From Methylobacillus flagellatus_A (GTDB lineage: Bacteria; Pseudomonadota; Gammaproteobacteria; Burkholderiales; Methylophilaceae), in assembly GCF_031344055.1 (NCBI RefSeq), contig NZ_JADBEN010000002.1: 64,000 nucleotides of DNA; one strand, 5' to 3'. The notes below the pieces were generated by a model. That model searched no databases. It saw nothing but the letters and a program-made list of their open reading frames with translations, and was not told the DNA's origin. The position numbers were made by a program, and so were the translations under genes. Positions 51,580 through 61,830 of this stretch are shown here, one piece after another. Each line of letters starts with the position of its first letter. Positions within the stretch are counted from its first letter, which is position 1.

Positions 51580-52071
51580 CTAGTCGTATTTAATATGTTT
51601 TGCAATATCCTGCGGAAACCAGGGCAGGATGCCGACGACCATTGCCTCCAGCGGCGCGCTGAACATCGCGTTACGCCAACGCGGATCTTGCGGCAGCGAA
51701 GTCAGACCGGCCAACAGCACCAGCGTCAGTATAATCAGCAGCCCGCGGGCGAACCCGAAAAGGCCGCCCAGCCCCCGATCAAGGGCGCTCAGGCCTATGG
51801 TCTTGAATATTTGCGCAATCGCGATCGCCAGCAGGCTACACACCAATAATGTGGACAAAAACAAAATTAAAAAGGCCGCAAGGAATTTCAATTCCTCCGC
51901 CGGGATGGAATCGGGCAGCATCGTCGACACTTCCACGGTATAAAGCTTGGCTACCACGAATGCAATTGCCCATGCCGCCAGCGCCAGCACCTCGCGCACA
52001 AACCCGCGCATCATGCTGAGCAGGACGGAAACGCCCATGATCACCAGCACTGCATAGTCAAAGCCGGTCAT
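51580..52071 (-). CDS. cvpA: CvpA-family membrane protein
   Basis: A 163-residue protein with four membrane segments and the CvpA pattern (GFDYAVLVIMGVSVLLSMMRG, ALDRGLGGLFGFARGLLI). It is needed for colicin V export in E. coli; general role unknown. Between the SPOR gene (2 bp) and purF. Confidence 0.93.
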   Translation of the reverse strand: MTGFDYAVLVIMGVSVLLSMMRGFVREVLALAAWAIAFVVAKLYTVEVSTMLPDSIPAEELKFLAAFLILFLSTLLVCSLLAIAIAQIFKTIGLSALDRGLGGLFGFARGLLIILTLVLLAGLTSLPQDPRWRNAMFSAPLEAMVVGILPWFPQDIAKHIKYD

Positions 52072-52073
52072 TG

Positions 52074-52754
52074 CTATTTATTGCTGATGACCATTCCGGA
52101 CAAACCGGCCGCCTTGACCTTGCCCAACGCCTGCTCGGCAGCTTCACGGCTGGCGAACGGCCCGACGCGCAGACGGGTTTTGTCGCCGCTGGCAGTGGCG
52201 ATGACTTCGGTATGCGACTTCAGGCCCTGGCCTGATAGCTTATCCTGCAAATTCTTGACGTTGATCGGGTCGGAAAATACGCCGATCTGAACCAGGAAGC
52301 TGCCTGTAGCGGCGGGCTTGGCATCGGCGGGCTTTTGCTTTGCTGGTTCAGCTTTTGGAGCTTCCGCCTTGGAAGTCTCGACTTTTGGAGCAACGGGCTT
52401 CGCTTCAGGCTTGGCAGCATCCTTCTTTACGGGCTCTTGCTTGGGCGCAGGCTGAACGGGGGCTGCTTCAAAGTCGGGTTCGGTATCCGGCGATTCCGGC
52501 ATGGACAATACAGGTTCGGAGACGACCTCCTCTACAGGCTCTCCTTGGGGAGCCACCTTGGAGGTGAACTCAGGACCGTCCTGGCTGGGAATGTTGATCG
52601 CGATTTCCTGCGGCGGGGTCTTGCTACTGCGGTCATCCAGCACCATCGGCAGGATGGTGACCATCAGCAGCACCAGTGCGATGGCTCCTACCAGGCGCCT
52701 GCGCGCACGTTTCTTGAACTGAAGTTCCTGATCACTCGACTGGTCAGATGCCAT
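52074..52754 (-). CDS. SPOR-domain membrane protein (DedD-like)
   Basis: A 226-residue protein: short cytoplasmic tail, one membrane helix (about 22-40), a proline/lysine/alanine-rich linker, and a C-terminal SPOR domain (FLVQIGVFSDPINVKNLQDKL, RLRVGPFASREAAEQAL). SPOR domains bind denuded peptidoglycan at the septum. ATG 52754 preferred over the TTG before it. Confidence 0.92.
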   Translation of the reverse strand: MASDQSSDQELQFKKRARRRLVGAIALVLLMVTILPMVLDDRSSKTPPQEIAINIPSQDGPEFTSKVAPQGEPVEEVVSEPVLSMPESPDTEPDFEAAPVQPAPKQEPVKKDAAKPEAKPVAPKVETSKAEAPKAEPAKQKPADAKPAATGSFLVQIGVFSDPINVKNLQDKLSGQGLKSHTEVIATASGDKTRLRVGPFASREAAEQALGKVKAAGLSGMVISNK

Positions 52755-52779
52755 CAAAAATCCTACTATCCTTGTTGAA

Positions 52780-54081
52780 TCAGTGCGCCGCTATCTCTGA
52801 AGAACCGGCCATGGCAAGCTCGCGCATGATATCGGCCACAGTGAAGAACGAACCAAAGACGATAATTCTATCATTTTCGCCTGCATCGTTACAGGCTTGC
52901 CGGTAAGCAGTGCTCACATCGGCATGGATGGATACCGGGCTGGATGCCGCCTGGGCCAGCACGCATTCGCGCAGTTGCGCTGCGCCGGCCCCCCGGCCAT
53001 GCGCCACCTTGGCGATATGCCAGGCATCGATATGGGGCGCGACTGCCTGCACCACTCCCGGAATATCCTTATCGGCCAGCATGGAAAACACCGCCAAGGT
53101 GCGTCCGGCAACTGGATGCTGTGCGAGATTGGAAGCCAGCGCCCAGGCGGCATGCGGATTATGGGCCACATCCAGGATCACTTGCGGCTGCTGGCGGCAC
53201 AGTTGGAAGCGGCCGTTGAGGACAACGCTCTGCAATCCTTGCCGCATGTGCTCCGGCGTCGCGGGCAATATTTCCCGCAAAGCATCGACGGCATTGACGA
53301 CGCAAGCCGCGTTATTGAGCTGGAACTCGCCCGCCAAGGCTGGCAAGGGCAACAGGTACTCATGGGTTGCCGAACGGTAAAGCCAGCCAGCCCCTTGCGG
53401 TTGGAAGCTGAACTTCCTGCCGATCAGGCGCAGATCGGCCCCTATCTCGGTCGCATGGGCCTGGAGCGACGACGGCGGACGGTCGTCGCCGCATATTGCC
53501 GGGATGCCGCTGCGGAACACCCCCGCCTTCTCCCGCCCTATGCACTCGCGGTCATTGCCGAGGAAATCCATATGGTCTAGGTCCACGCTGGTGACGATAC
53601 TGCATACCGGCGAAAACACATTGACGGCATCCAGGCGGCCGCCCAGGCCGACCTCCAGTATCGCCACATCGACATTCGCTTTCACCATGCTCCAGACGGC
53701 AGCCAAGGTGCCGAATTCGAAATAGGTCAATGCGGTTTCATGGCGCGCCTGCTCTATCGCCTCAAAAGCCTCGACTAGCACGGCATCTTCAGCCTCGATC
53801 CCGCCGATGCGCACGCGCTCGTTATAGCGCACGAAATGCGGGGACGTGTAGCAGCCGACCTTGTAGCCGGCTGCCTGGTAAATGCTTTCCAGCATGGCGC
53901 AGGTCGAGCCTTTGCCGTTGGTGCCCGCCACGATCACGATTGGGAATTGCGGATGCAGCCCCAGGCGCTGGCGGACCAGCTCGACGCGCTCCAGCCCCAT
54001 CTCGATGGAGGCCGGATGCAATGCCTCAATGTAAGCAAGCCAGCCCGCTAGGTCACGAGTGGCAGGAAAGAAGGATGTCAC
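52780..54081 (-). CDS. folC: dihydrofolate/folylpolyglutamate synthase
   Basis: A 433-residue FolC of the Mur ligase class. P-loop IVIVAGTNGKGSTCAMLES near residue 50, then SPHFVRYNERVRI, SVDLDHMDFLG and VILDVAHNPHAAWALA. It adds glutamate to folates. The start is GTG at 54081 with no good ribosome-binding site; 15 bp after accD. Confidence 0.96.
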   Translation of the reverse strand: MTSFFPATRDLAGWLAYIEALHPASIEMGLERVELVRQRLGLHPQFPIVIVAGTNGKGSTCAMLESIYQAAGYKVGCYTSPHFVRYNERVRIGGIEAEDAVLVEAFEAIEQARHETALTYFEFGTLAAVWSMVKANVDVAILEVGLGGRLDAVNVFSPVCSIVTSVDLDHMDFLGNDRECIGREKAGVFRSGIPAICGDDRPPSSLQAHATEIGADLRLIGRKFSFQPQGAGWLYRSATHEYLLPLPALAGEFQLNNAACVVNAVDALREILPATPEHMRQGLQSVVLNGRFQLCRQQPQVILDVAHNPHAAWALASNLAQHPVAGRTLAVFSMLADKDIPGVVQAVAPHIDAWHIAKVAHGRGAGAAQLRECVLAQAASSPVSIHADVSTAYRQACNDAGENDRIIVFGSFFTVADIMRELAMAGSSEIAAH

Positions 54082-54096
54082 AGGAGATTGAATAAA

Positions 54097-54966
54097 TTAC
54101 GCCGCGCTTGCAGGAATACGCATAAAGCTGGTCATCAAGGTCGCCAATTTGTCGCGCATTTCACGCCTGTCGACAATCATGTCGATTGCGCCATGCTCCA
54201 ATAGGAATTCGGAGCGCTGGAACCCTTCCGGCAGTGTTTCGCGCACGGTCTGCTCAATCACGCGCGGACCGGCAAAGCCGATCAACGCTTGCGGCTCGGC
54301 AATGATCACGTCGCCCAGCATGGCAAAACTTGCCGACACCCCGCCCATGGTAGGATCGGTCAATACCGAGATATAGGGCAGGCCAGCCTTGCTCAGCTTG
54401 GTCAGCGCGGCGCTGGTCTTGGCCATTTGCATCAGGGAGAACAAGCCCTCCTGCATACGCGCGCCGCCGCTGGCCGATACGCAAATGAACGGGATATTGT
54501 TGTCAATCGCCGCCTGCACGCCGCGCGCGAACCGCTCGCCTACCACCGAGCCCATGGAGCCGCCCATGAACTTGAACTCGAATGCGGCAGCCACCACCCC
54601 TACCGTCTTGATGCTGCCTTGCATCACGATCAGAGAATCGGTTTCATCTATCTCTGCCTGGGTAGCTTTCAAGCGGTCGACATAACGCTTGCTGTCCTTG
54701 AACTTGAGCGGATCGACCGGCTGCACTTCCACGCCGATTTCCGAGCGTCCCTCTTCATCGAGCAGGAAATTCAACCGCGTACGCGCAGAGATGCGGTTAT
54801 GGTAGGAACACTTGGGGCAAACCTCGGCATTGCTTTCCAGATCAGTGCGATACAGCACTGATTCGCATGAAGGGCATTTGCTCCACAACCCCTCCGGCAC
54901 GGTCTTGCGGCTATTGCCCGCCGGGCGGTTGATCTTTGGAGGCAGAAGTTTTTGCAACCAGCTCAT
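54097..54966 (-). CDS. accD: acetyl-CoA carboxylase carboxyltransferase subunit beta
   Basis: A 289-residue AccD. The zinc ribbon has Cys31, Cys34, Cys50 and Cys53; the crotonase-type carboxyltransferase core includes VGERFARGVQAAI, SASGGARMQEGLFSLMQM and TDPTMGGVSASFAMLGD. With AccA it makes malonyl-CoA. It follows trpA after 105 bp. Confidence 0.97.
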   Translation of the reverse strand: MSWLQKLLPPKINRPAGNSRKTVPEGLWSKCPSCESVLYRTDLESNAEVCPKCSYHNRISARTRLNFLLDEEGRSEIGVEVQPVDPLKFKDSKRYVDRLKATQAEIDETDSLIVMQGSIKTVGVVAAAFEFKFMGGSMGSVVGERFARGVQAAIDNNIPFICVSASGGARMQEGLFSLMQMAKTSAALTKLSKAGLPYISVLTDPTMGGVSASFAMLGDVIIAEPQALIGFAGPRVIEQTVRETLPEGFQRSEFLLEHGAIDMIVDRREMRDKLATLMTSFMRIPASAA

Positions 54967-55043
54967 GGTTTATCCTTTATTCAGAAATGAAGCGGCCAGC
55001 CATGATCGCCAGCCCTCTACTTTCAATTGCTTTCATTCGGTAA

Positions 55044-55059
55044 AGCAGGCGGGCCTGCT
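55044..55059 (-). terminator. weak hairpin between trpA and accD
   Basis: AGCAGG / CCTGCT with 4-nt loop, 13 bp after trpA on the minus strand, followed only by TTTA. Probably a partial stop at most. Confidence 0.4.
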
Positions 55060-55071
55060 CGCCCTCATTGA

Positions 55072-55878
55072 TTAACGCTTGGTATCGTCAATGGCAGCGC
55101 GCATGCTCTGCGTCAACTTCACCACATTGCTCAACAAATCATCTTCACTGGAATTTTCAATTTCCTGAATCATGCGGCTGCCGATCACCACGGCATCGGC
55201 CACTTCGGCCACCGCCTTTGCCGTGGCGGCATCGCGCACGCCAAAGCCAACGCCGATGGGCAGGTCCGTCTGTCCGCGGATCGCCTTCACCTTCCCCCCG
55301 ACTTCGACAATATCCAGATTCTTGGAGCCGGTGACGCCCTTGAGCGAGACATAATAAACAAAGCCTGCAGCCTGGCGCACGATCATGTCGACGCGGCTGC
55401 TTTCGGAGGTGGGCGACAACAGGAATATCGGGTCGAGCTGCTGTGTTTTCAGCAGCTCGACGAAATCCTGGCACTCCTCTGGCGGATAATCCACCGTCAG
55501 CACGCCATCCACACCCGCCGCATGGGCACGCTCGGCAAACTTGGCCTGCCCCATGGCCTCTATGGGGTTGGCATACCCCATCAAGACGATCGGTGTCTTG
55601 TCATCGGTCTGGCGGAATTCACGCACCATCTCCAGCACATCCCCGAGGCCGACCTTGTGCGCTAAGGCGCGCTCGGTTGCACGCTGGATGACCGGGCCAT
55701 CCGCCATGGGATCGGAAAATGGCACGCCCAGCTCGATGATGTCGGAACCCGACTGCACCAGGGCATGCATCAACGCCACGGTATGCTTGGGATGGGGATC
55801 GCCCGCAGTGATATAGGGAATCAGGGCTTTCTTGCCTTGCGACTTGAGCGCCGCAAAAGTTGCTTGAATACGAGACAT
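55072..55878 (-). CDS. trpA: tryptophan synthase alpha subunit
   Basis: A 268-residue TIM barrel. Catalytic Glu and Asp are in SDIIELGVPFSDPMADGP, and FLLSPTSESSRVDMI and YYVSLKGVTG follow. It cleaves indole-glycerol phosphate. It lies 13 bp after trpB. Confidence 0.97.
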   Translation of the reverse strand: MSRIQATFAALKSQGKKALIPYITAGDPHPKHTVALMHALVQSGSDIIELGVPFSDPMADGPVIQRATERALAHKVGLGDVLEMVREFRQTDDKTPIVLMGYANPIEAMGQAKFAERAHAAGVDGVLTVDYPPEECQDFVELLKTQQLDPIFLLSPTSESSRVDMIVRQAAGFVYYVSLKGVTGSKNLDIVEVGGKVKAIRGQTDLPIGVGFGVRDAATAKAVAEVADAVVIGSRMIQEIENSSEDDLLSNVVKLTQSMRAAIDDTKR

Positions 55879-55891
55879 GTGAAAAACCAGC

Positions 55892-57094
55892 TTACAGGGT
55901 AATGCCAGCCAGGCTGGCTACGGTGTTGATATCCTTGTCGCCGCGTCCGGATAGGTTGACCAGCAATGCCTGGTCAGGCGACATGGTCGCTGCGAGCTTC
56001 ATCGCATAGGCCAGGGCATGGCTGGATTCCAGCGCAGGAATGATGCCTTCGGTACGGCACAAGGTATGGAACGCCTCCATGGCCTCGTCGTCCGTGATGG
56101 CGACGTATTCGGCACGCTTGATGTCCTTGAGCCATGCATGTTCAGGGCCGACGCCAGGATAATCCAGCCCGGCCGAAACAGAATGCGTCTCGATGATCTG
56201 GCCGTTCTCATCCTGCATCAGGTAGGTACGGTTGCCGTGCAGCACGCCGGCAGGACTGTTGGCGGTCAAAGGCGCTGCATGCTTGCCGGTGTCGATGCCG
56301 TGCCCGGCGGCTTCGACGCCGATCAGGCGCACGCCTTCAACATCGATGTAGGGGTAGAAAATGCCCATGGCGTTGGAGCCGCCGCCGACACAGGCAATCA
56401 CCGCATCGGGCTGGCGGCCGATCATTTCCTGCATCTGCTGCTTGGCTTCGATGCCGATCACCGCCTGGAAGTCGCGCACCATCATGGGATAAGGATGAGG
56501 GCCTGCAACGGTGCCGATGATATAGAAAGTGTTCGAGATGTTGGTCACCCAGTCGCGCATGGCTTCATTGAGCGCATCCTTGAGGGTCTTGGAGCCGCTT
56601 TCCACCGGCACGACGGTTGCACCCAGCAGCTTCATTCGATAGACATTGGGCGCCTGGCGCTTGACGTCTTCCGACCCCATATACACGACACACTCGAGGC
56701 CCAGGCGGGCTGCAATCGTGGCTGTGGCCACGCCATGCTGTCCCGCGCCGGTCTCGGCGATTACGCGCGGCTTGCCCATGCGCTTGGCGAGCAACGCCTG
56801 GCCGATTGTATTGTTCACCTTGTGGGCGCCGGTGTGGTTCAAGTCCTCGCGCTTGAGGTAAATCCTCGCGCCACCGGCTTTCTGCGTCAGGCGCTCGGCA
56901 TAGTAAACCGGGCTGGGGCGCCCAACAAAATGCTTGAGGTCGTAGGCGAATTCGGCAAGGAACTCGGGATCGTGGCGATAGCGCTCATACATGACCCGCA
57001 ACTCTTCCAGCGCCTCGACCAATGTCTCGGCCACAAAAATACCGCCATAAGGGCCAAAGTGGCCACGCTCATCCGGCATGTCATAAAGCTGCAT
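55892..57094 (-). CDS. trpB: tryptophan synthase beta subunit
   Basis: A 400-residue TrpB. The PLP lysine is in LKREDLNHTGAHKVNNTIGQ, and ETGAGQHGVATATIAA and CVGGGSNAMGIFYPY are family marks. ATG 57094 has AAGGAG 7 nt upstream; the frame starting at 57181 lies inside trpF. It overlaps trpF by 14 bp. Confidence 0.97.
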   Translation of the reverse strand: MQLYDMPDERGHFGPYGGIFVAETLVEALEELRVMYERYRHDPEFLAEFAYDLKHFVGRPSPVYYAERLTQKAGGARIYLKREDLNHTGAHKVNNTIGQALLAKRMGKPRVIAETGAGQHGVATATIAARLGLECVVYMGSEDVKRQAPNVYRMKLLGATVVPVESGSKTLKDALNEAMRDWVTNISNTFYIIGTVAGPHPYPMMVRDFQAVIGIEAKQQMQEMIGRQPDAVIACVGGGSNAMGIFYPYIDVEGVRLIGVEAAGHGIDTGKHAAPLTANSPAGVLHGNRTYLMQDENGQIIETHSVSAGLDYPGVGPEHAWLKDIKRAEYVAITDDEAMEAFHTLCRTEGIIPALESSHALAYAMKLAATMSPDQALLVNLSGRGDKDINTVASLAGITL

Positions 57095-57725
57095 TCTGTA
57101 CTCCTTGCATGAACGCGGCAATCTTGCCCGCATCCTTGATTCCTTTGGTTTGTTCGACACCGCCGCTGACATCCACCGCATAAGGCCGCACCTGGCGGAT
57201 GGCCGCTGTCACGTTATCGGGGCTCAGTCCGCCCGCAAGCACGATGGGAACTGGCATTTGGCGCGGGACCAGGCTCCAGTCAAACACCTGCCCCGTGCCG
57301 CCTGCCACGCCTGGCAAATAAGCATCCAGCAACAGCGCGTGGGCATCGTGGTATTGAGTGGCGTATTGTAGCAAATTTGTATCGTTCCGGACGCGAACAG
57401 CCTTCATATAAGGCACGCTGTAAACCCGGCAAGCATCGGGAGTCTCATCGCCGTGAAACTGCAATAGATCAAGCCTGACTTTGGCGAGCACCGCTTCTAT
57501 TTCTCTTGGCTCAGCATCAACGAACAATCCGACGATACTGACGAAAGGCGGCAGCGCAGCCGCGATTTCCTCAGCCTGCTGTAGATCGATACTCCTGGGG
57601 CTAGGCCGGTAAAACACCAGCCCGATGGCATCACAGCCATGCTCCACGGCAGCTAGCGCATCCTCGACGCGGGTGATCCCGCAAATTTTGACACGGGTTC
57701 TCAAACTCAAAAAAGCACCTGTCAT
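57081..57725 (-). CDS. trpF: phosphoribosylanthranilate isomerase
   Basis: A 214-residue TIM barrel. RVKICGITRVEDALAAVEHG carries the catalytic Cys, and LDLLQFHGDET, PIVLAGGLSPDNV and VDVSGGVEQTKGIKD follow. Third step of tryptophan synthesis. It is coupled to trpB. Confidence 0.96.
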   Translation of the reverse strand: MTGAFLSLRTRVKICGITRVEDALAAVEHGCDAIGLVFYRPSPRSIDLQQAEEIAAALPPFVSIVGLFVDAEPREIEAVLAKVRLDLLQFHGDETPDACRVYSVPYMKAVRVRNDTNLLQYATQYHDAHALLLDAYLPGVAGGTGQVFDWSLVPRQMPVPIVLAGGLSPDNVTAAIRQVRPYAVDVSGGVEQTKGIKDAGKIAAFMQGVQNAAL

Positions 57726-57782
57726 TGAAAGGCGCTAGGGTACCTTAAAGCCGGCCCCCTGTCACAAAAATCCTGATTCATC

Positions 57783-58568
57783 TCAGGCAATGCCGAGCTG
57801 CAATTTGCGCTCAGTGCCAGGCAATCCCCAGCGGGCATCATAGCCCACTCCGGTCAGGTACAGCCCGTCGGGCGAAAAAGTGGGAGGGGAAAGCGTACGG
57901 TCCTGTGCTGCGAGCAACTCCGCCATGAACGCTGGAGGATATTTTCCTTTGCCGATATACACCAGCGCCCCCACCATGTTGCGCACCTGGTGGTGCAGGA
58001 AGGCATTGGCGCAAAAATCGAATACCAGGCTGCTGCCAAAGGCGTTGACCGAGGCACGGTGCATGGTCTTGACCGGCGACTTCGCCTGGCATTCCGCCGC
58101 GCGGAACGCGCTGAAGTCATGCTGTCCCTGCAAATAGGCCATGGCTTCCTGCATAGCCCGCAGATCAAGCGGCTGATGAAACCACCCTGCCTTTCCCGCC
58201 ATCACCGCGGGGGCTACCGGCTGGTTGATGAGCCAATATTGATAACTGCGCTGATAGGCATCGAACCGCGCATGAAAACGCGCATCCACCTCGCTTGCCC
58301 ATAAAACGCGTACGCCTCTTGGCAGCCTGGTGTTCACGCCGCGCACCCAGGCATTTTGCGGCCGTACAGCCGCCGTATCGAAGTGCACGACCTGGGACAG
58401 GGCGTGGACCCCGGTATCAGTACGCCCGGCAGCGGAGACGCGCACGTCGTGGCCGGCCAGCTGCGACAATGCAGACTCCAGGGCATCCTGCACGGCAAGC
58501 CCGTTGGGCTGGCTCTGCCAGCCACAAAAGCCGGCGCCGTCATATTCAATCCCCAATGCCAGCCTCAT
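57783..58568 (-). CDS. truA: tRNA pseudouridine(38-40) synthase
   Basis: A 261-residue TruA. The catalytic Asp51 is in AGRTDTGVHALSQV; ALGIEYDGAGFCGWQ begins the protein. It modifies the tRNA anticodon arm. Between fimV and trpF as in related genomes. Confidence 0.97.
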   Translation of the reverse strand: MRLALGIEYDGAGFCGWQSQPNGLAVQDALESALSQLAGHDVRVSAAGRTDTGVHALSQVVHFDTAAVRPQNAWVRGVNTRLPRGVRVLWASEVDARFHARFDAYQRSYQYWLINQPVAPAVMAGKAGWFHQPLDLRAMQEAMAYLQGQHDFSAFRAAECQAKSPVKTMHRASVNAFGSSLVFDFCANAFLHHQVRNMVGALVYIGKGKYPPAFMAELLAAQDRTLSPPTFSPDGLYLTGVGYDARWGLPGTERKLQLGIA

Positions 58569-58650
58569 ACGCTGCCGCCCTGCTCAAGATACTCGTTCAT
58601 CGCACTATTCTACCCTTGCCTGCCATGATCGTTAAAATCAACGTGGCCAA

Positions 58651-58676
58651 TAAAAAAGCCGGGCAATGCCCGGCTC
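58651..58676 (-). terminator. fimV terminator
   Basis: AGCCGGGC / GCCCGGCT with AAT loop. On the minus strand TTTTTTATT follows, 25 bp beyond the fimV stop. Confidence 0.92.
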
Positions 58677-58698
58677 TGCATTCAAGGCTAGCCCGCTC

Positions 58699-61600
58699 TC
58701 AAGCGAGGCTATCCAGGATAGACTGGGCTTTCTGCTTCTGCCTCGGGCCGCCCTCCTTCAGTATCTCCTCGAGCAATTCGCGGGCGCCTTCGTTGTCCCC
58801 CATGTCCATATAAGCAGTCACCAGATCCAGCTTGGTGTCCACATCGGCCGACTCTTCAACCTCGCCGTCTGGAGCAAGACTTTCTGCCTCTGTCGAATCA
58901 CCTGCGACATCCAGGCTGATGCCGGAAAGATCGATATCCGCTGTGGTAACCTGGGAAGGTTCGTCCTCCTCGATATCCAGATCGAAATCAGGCAATACGA
59001 TCTCTTCCTTCTGGCTCGGCGCCGCTGTTGCGCTAACGCCGCTATTCAGCTCGTCACTATCCAGGTCTATCTCGGCAAAATCGAAGCTGGGAGCCGCATC
59101 ATCCTGCGGCCCATCAACCTCAAGAGTCAACTCAGGAACATCCGGACCATTGCCCAGCAACTCAGACAAGTCGCCTCCCGCTTCTGTTTCGGCCTCTTTT
59201 GAGGCCGGCTCTTCAGCGAAACTGATTTCCGGCAGATCAAAATCGATATCTGGCAGACCATCGTCCTGCAAATCTTCGCCCTCTGCAGCGCTTTCGGCTG
59301 CAAGATTGGGAAGTTCGATTTCCGGCAATGCAATCTCGGGCAAGCCAAGGTCGACATCAGGAGTTTGCAACGGTGAATCTACCGGCTGCTGCTGGCTGTC
59401 CGCATCATCCAGCTCGGGAATGAAGAACTCAGGCACGGCATCGGCATCCGGTTCGGTTACCGCATCCTCATCCGTTTCATTGCCAGGCAACTCCGGCAAG
59501 TCAAAGTCCGGGATTGCGGCATCAAGTTCTGCGATATCCAGTTGCAAGCTGTTCTTGGCTGGCGGCTCCGGCAGGTCCAAGGTGAAGTCCATGCTGTTGC
59601 CCGCATGCTGGTCGGCGGCATCAGCATCCGCGTCCTTGGCGCTTTCCAGCGACGCGGCATCCAGATCGAAGTCAAGCGCCGGCAAATCACGCTCTTCCGC
59701 CTGACTATCGTCCGCCCCGGCAAAAGGCGCATCATCAACGACAGAGTCTTGTGCGTCTTTTTCACCCAGCAGACTGGCGCCAGTTGCGACGGCAGCACCT
59801 GCAAGCGCAGCACTGGTGAATGCCGCCTGATGATCCTGTGCGGCTTGCTGCTCGGGCTTGCCGGCTTGAGGCGTGTCCTGAGCGGGCAATGATGCAGGCC
59901 GCTCAGCTATGTTGTCTTCCGAATACAAGGGATTGTCCGGCTCCAGCTTGCGCCCCATCGCGGCAACCTTGCTCCAGATGGGATCGGCTGCGCCCAGCGT
60001 GGTATAGATTTCGCCCGCGACAGTTTCGAATGCCGAGGTATCGTTACGCGCTGCATAAATTTCCAGCAATTTGAGATGCAACTCATGACGCTGCGGCTCC
60101 TTGACGATCGCATCCTTGAGGATTTCCTCTGCCTGGGCATCACGCCCATAGGCCATGTAGACTTCCGCCTCGGCGATGGGGTCGACGTCGTGCGTATCGA
60201 TCATGCCCCCGGTATTCTGGGAGAAGTCGTTGAGGAAGGAGGTATCCCCTGTATTGACGGTGGCGCCGGTAGTGTTGCCGAACACGGTATTGGGCTTGAG
60301 CCCGCCGGCCGTCTGGATTCCCCTCTCGAAACTGTCCAGCTCGCGCTTGCGTTTGTTGCGCATGTATAGCCAGCCGCCGAGCAACAAGACGATGCCGCCG
60401 GCAGCCAGCGCAAGCGGCAATGGATCATCGCCGACCAGTTCGTCAAACAAGCTGGGCTCTTCCGCCACTGCAGGAACTAGCGCAGGCGCCGGTTGAGGTT
60501 CCGGCTTCACAGGTTCCGCTTCGTCGCCTGCCGGTGCTGCATCAGTGGCTGGCTCCTGTGCGGAAGGCTCTGCCGCGGGTGCAGCGGTTTCAGGTTCAGG
60601 CTGGGGCTCTGGCGTTTCTGCAGGAGGAGGTGCAGGAGCCTCCTCAGGCTTGGCGGGAGGTGCGTCGCCGTTCTGCAGGTTAGCCAACGCCTGGTTCTTG
60701 ATTGCCAGCAGCTTCTGCATGTCGGCGATTTGCTTCTCGAGCATCGCAGCACGCTCGGCCGCTTCCTTCAGGCTCTTGTCCTTGGCAGTAAGCTCTTCCT
60801 GCATGGCATTCAATTGCGCCTGGCTGGCATTGTTGCTGGAAAGCCTGACCACGTCACGGGAAGCGTCGGCTGGCGGCGCGGCGCGGTCAGTCGCTGGCGA
60901 GGAAATGCGTCCGGATGCAGACTGCTGCGCTCCGCCATCTGTTGAAGGCGCCGACTCGGCAGCCAAGTCAGCCAGGCGGTTGCGATAGGCGTTCCAATCA
61001 GCGGTCTGGACCCTGACCTCCCGCGTTGCCTCGGCAGGTGTGAGTTGTTGCAGCTCGCTTACGCTCGGCACGCGCAATATCTGCCCCACCTTCAGGCGGT
61101 TCATGTTCTTGCCGGCAAAGGCATCCTCGTTGACGCGGTACAGACCGACCAGCATCTGGTCAAGGCTGACGCCCTGCACCTGGTGCTCTCGCGCAATCGC
61201 GCTCAAGGTATCCCCGCTGGCAGTGGTATAGCTTTGCGATGCGGAGTTTTGTGCCGGGGTAACTGGTTCGGGAGCGGCTCTTGCCGGGATTTGAGTTGGT
61301 GCCGGTGGACGTTGGGTAGCTGTATTGGCGGGCTGAGGAGTCTGTGCCGGTGTAGCGGCGGGTGCAGGGATGGCAGGCGCCGCGCTCGGCGGCAGTTGCA
61401 CGCCATTGTAGACCTGCGCCTGGTTGTTGTAGCCGGGCGGGTCGAGCAATACGGTGTATTCGCGCAGCAAGCGGCCAGTTGCCCAATCGACCTGGATCAG
61501 CATATCCAGGAAAGGGTCGCTGATGGCCTGCGACGACGTGAGCTTGAGTACGGGGGCGCCATCGGCGCGCTTGTTCACATCGACCTTGATAGCATTGTGG

Positions 61601-61830
61601 ATTGCGGTGCGCTCCACGCCCTGGACGTTGTAGGCTTCCTGTGGTGCGATGCCCGCCGTCAACGTCGCCAGTTCATCCGGCGTAGTGGAGAGAAGTTCAA
61701 TTTCAGCAGAAAGCGGCTCACCAAGTCCGGATGTCACGGTCAAGCGGCCCAGGCCTGCAGCCTCGCCCACCATTGGCGCAAACGCCAACAACATGGCAAG
61801 TGCGACCCCCTTTAGTTTGGACTTATGCAC
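58699..61830 (-). CDS. fimV: FimV-family pilus/polarity protein
   Basis: A 1043-residue envelope protein. Signal peptide (1-24), FimV N-terminal domain (LTVTSGLGEPLSAEIELLS), a proline/alanine linker, a LysM domain (about 200-255), a coiled coil (about 335-385), one membrane helix (about 470-490), then a cytoplasmic part with TPR units, a long acidic region and the FimV C-terminal motif TKLDLVTAYMDMGDNEGARE. It is linked to type IV pili and polar organisation. GTG start at 61830 with AAGGGTGG upstream. The acidic region is mostly repeats of LPDFDLP-like units. Confidence 0.95.
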   Translation of the reverse strand: MHKSKLKGVALAMLLAFAPMVGEAAGLGRLTVTSGLGEPLSAEIELLSTTPDELATLTAGIAPQEAYNVQGVERTAIHNAIKVDVNKRADGAPVLKLTSSQAISDPFLDMLIQVDWATGRLLREYTVLLDPPGYNNQAQVYNGVQLPPSAAPAIPAPAATPAQTPQPANTATQRPPAPTQIPARAAPEPVTPAQNSASQSYTTASGDTLSAIAREHQVQGVSLDQMLVGLYRVNEDAFAGKNMNRLKVGQILRVPSVSELQQLTPAEATREVRVQTADWNAYRNRLADLAAESAPSTDGGAQQSASGRISSPATDRAAPPADASRDVVRLSSNNASQAQLNAMQEELTAKDKSLKEAAERAAMLEKQIADMQKLLAIKNQALANLQNGDAPPAKPEEAPAPPPAETPEPQPEPETAAPAAEPSAQEPATDAAPAGDEAEPVKPEPQPAPALVPAVAEEPSLFDELVGDDPLPLALAAGGIVLLLGGWLYMRNKRKRELDSFERGIQTAGGLKPNTVFGNTTGATVNTGDTSFLNDFSQNTGGMIDTHDVDPIAEAEVYMAYGRDAQAEEILKDAIVKEPQRHELHLKLLEIYAARNDTSAFETVAGEIYTTLGAADPIWSKVAAMGRKLEPDNPLYSEDNIAERPASLPAQDTPQAGKPEQQAAQDHQAAFTSAALAGAAVATGASLLGEKDAQDSVVDDAPFAGADDSQAEERDLPALDFDLDAASLESAKDADADAADQHAGNSMDFTLDLPEPPAKNSLQLDIAELDAAIPDFDLPELPGNETDEDAVTEPDADAVPEFFIPELDDADSQQQPVDSPLQTPDVDLGLPEIALPEIELPNLAAESAAEGEDLQDDGLPDIDFDLPEISFAEEPASKEAETEAGGDLSELLGNGPDVPELTLEVDGPQDDAAPSFDFAEIDLDSDELNSGVSATAAPSQKEEIVLPDFDLDIEEDEPSQVTTADIDLSGISLDVAGDSTEAESLAPDGEVEESADVDTKLDLVTAYMDMGDNEGARELLEEILKEGGPRQKQKAQSILDSLA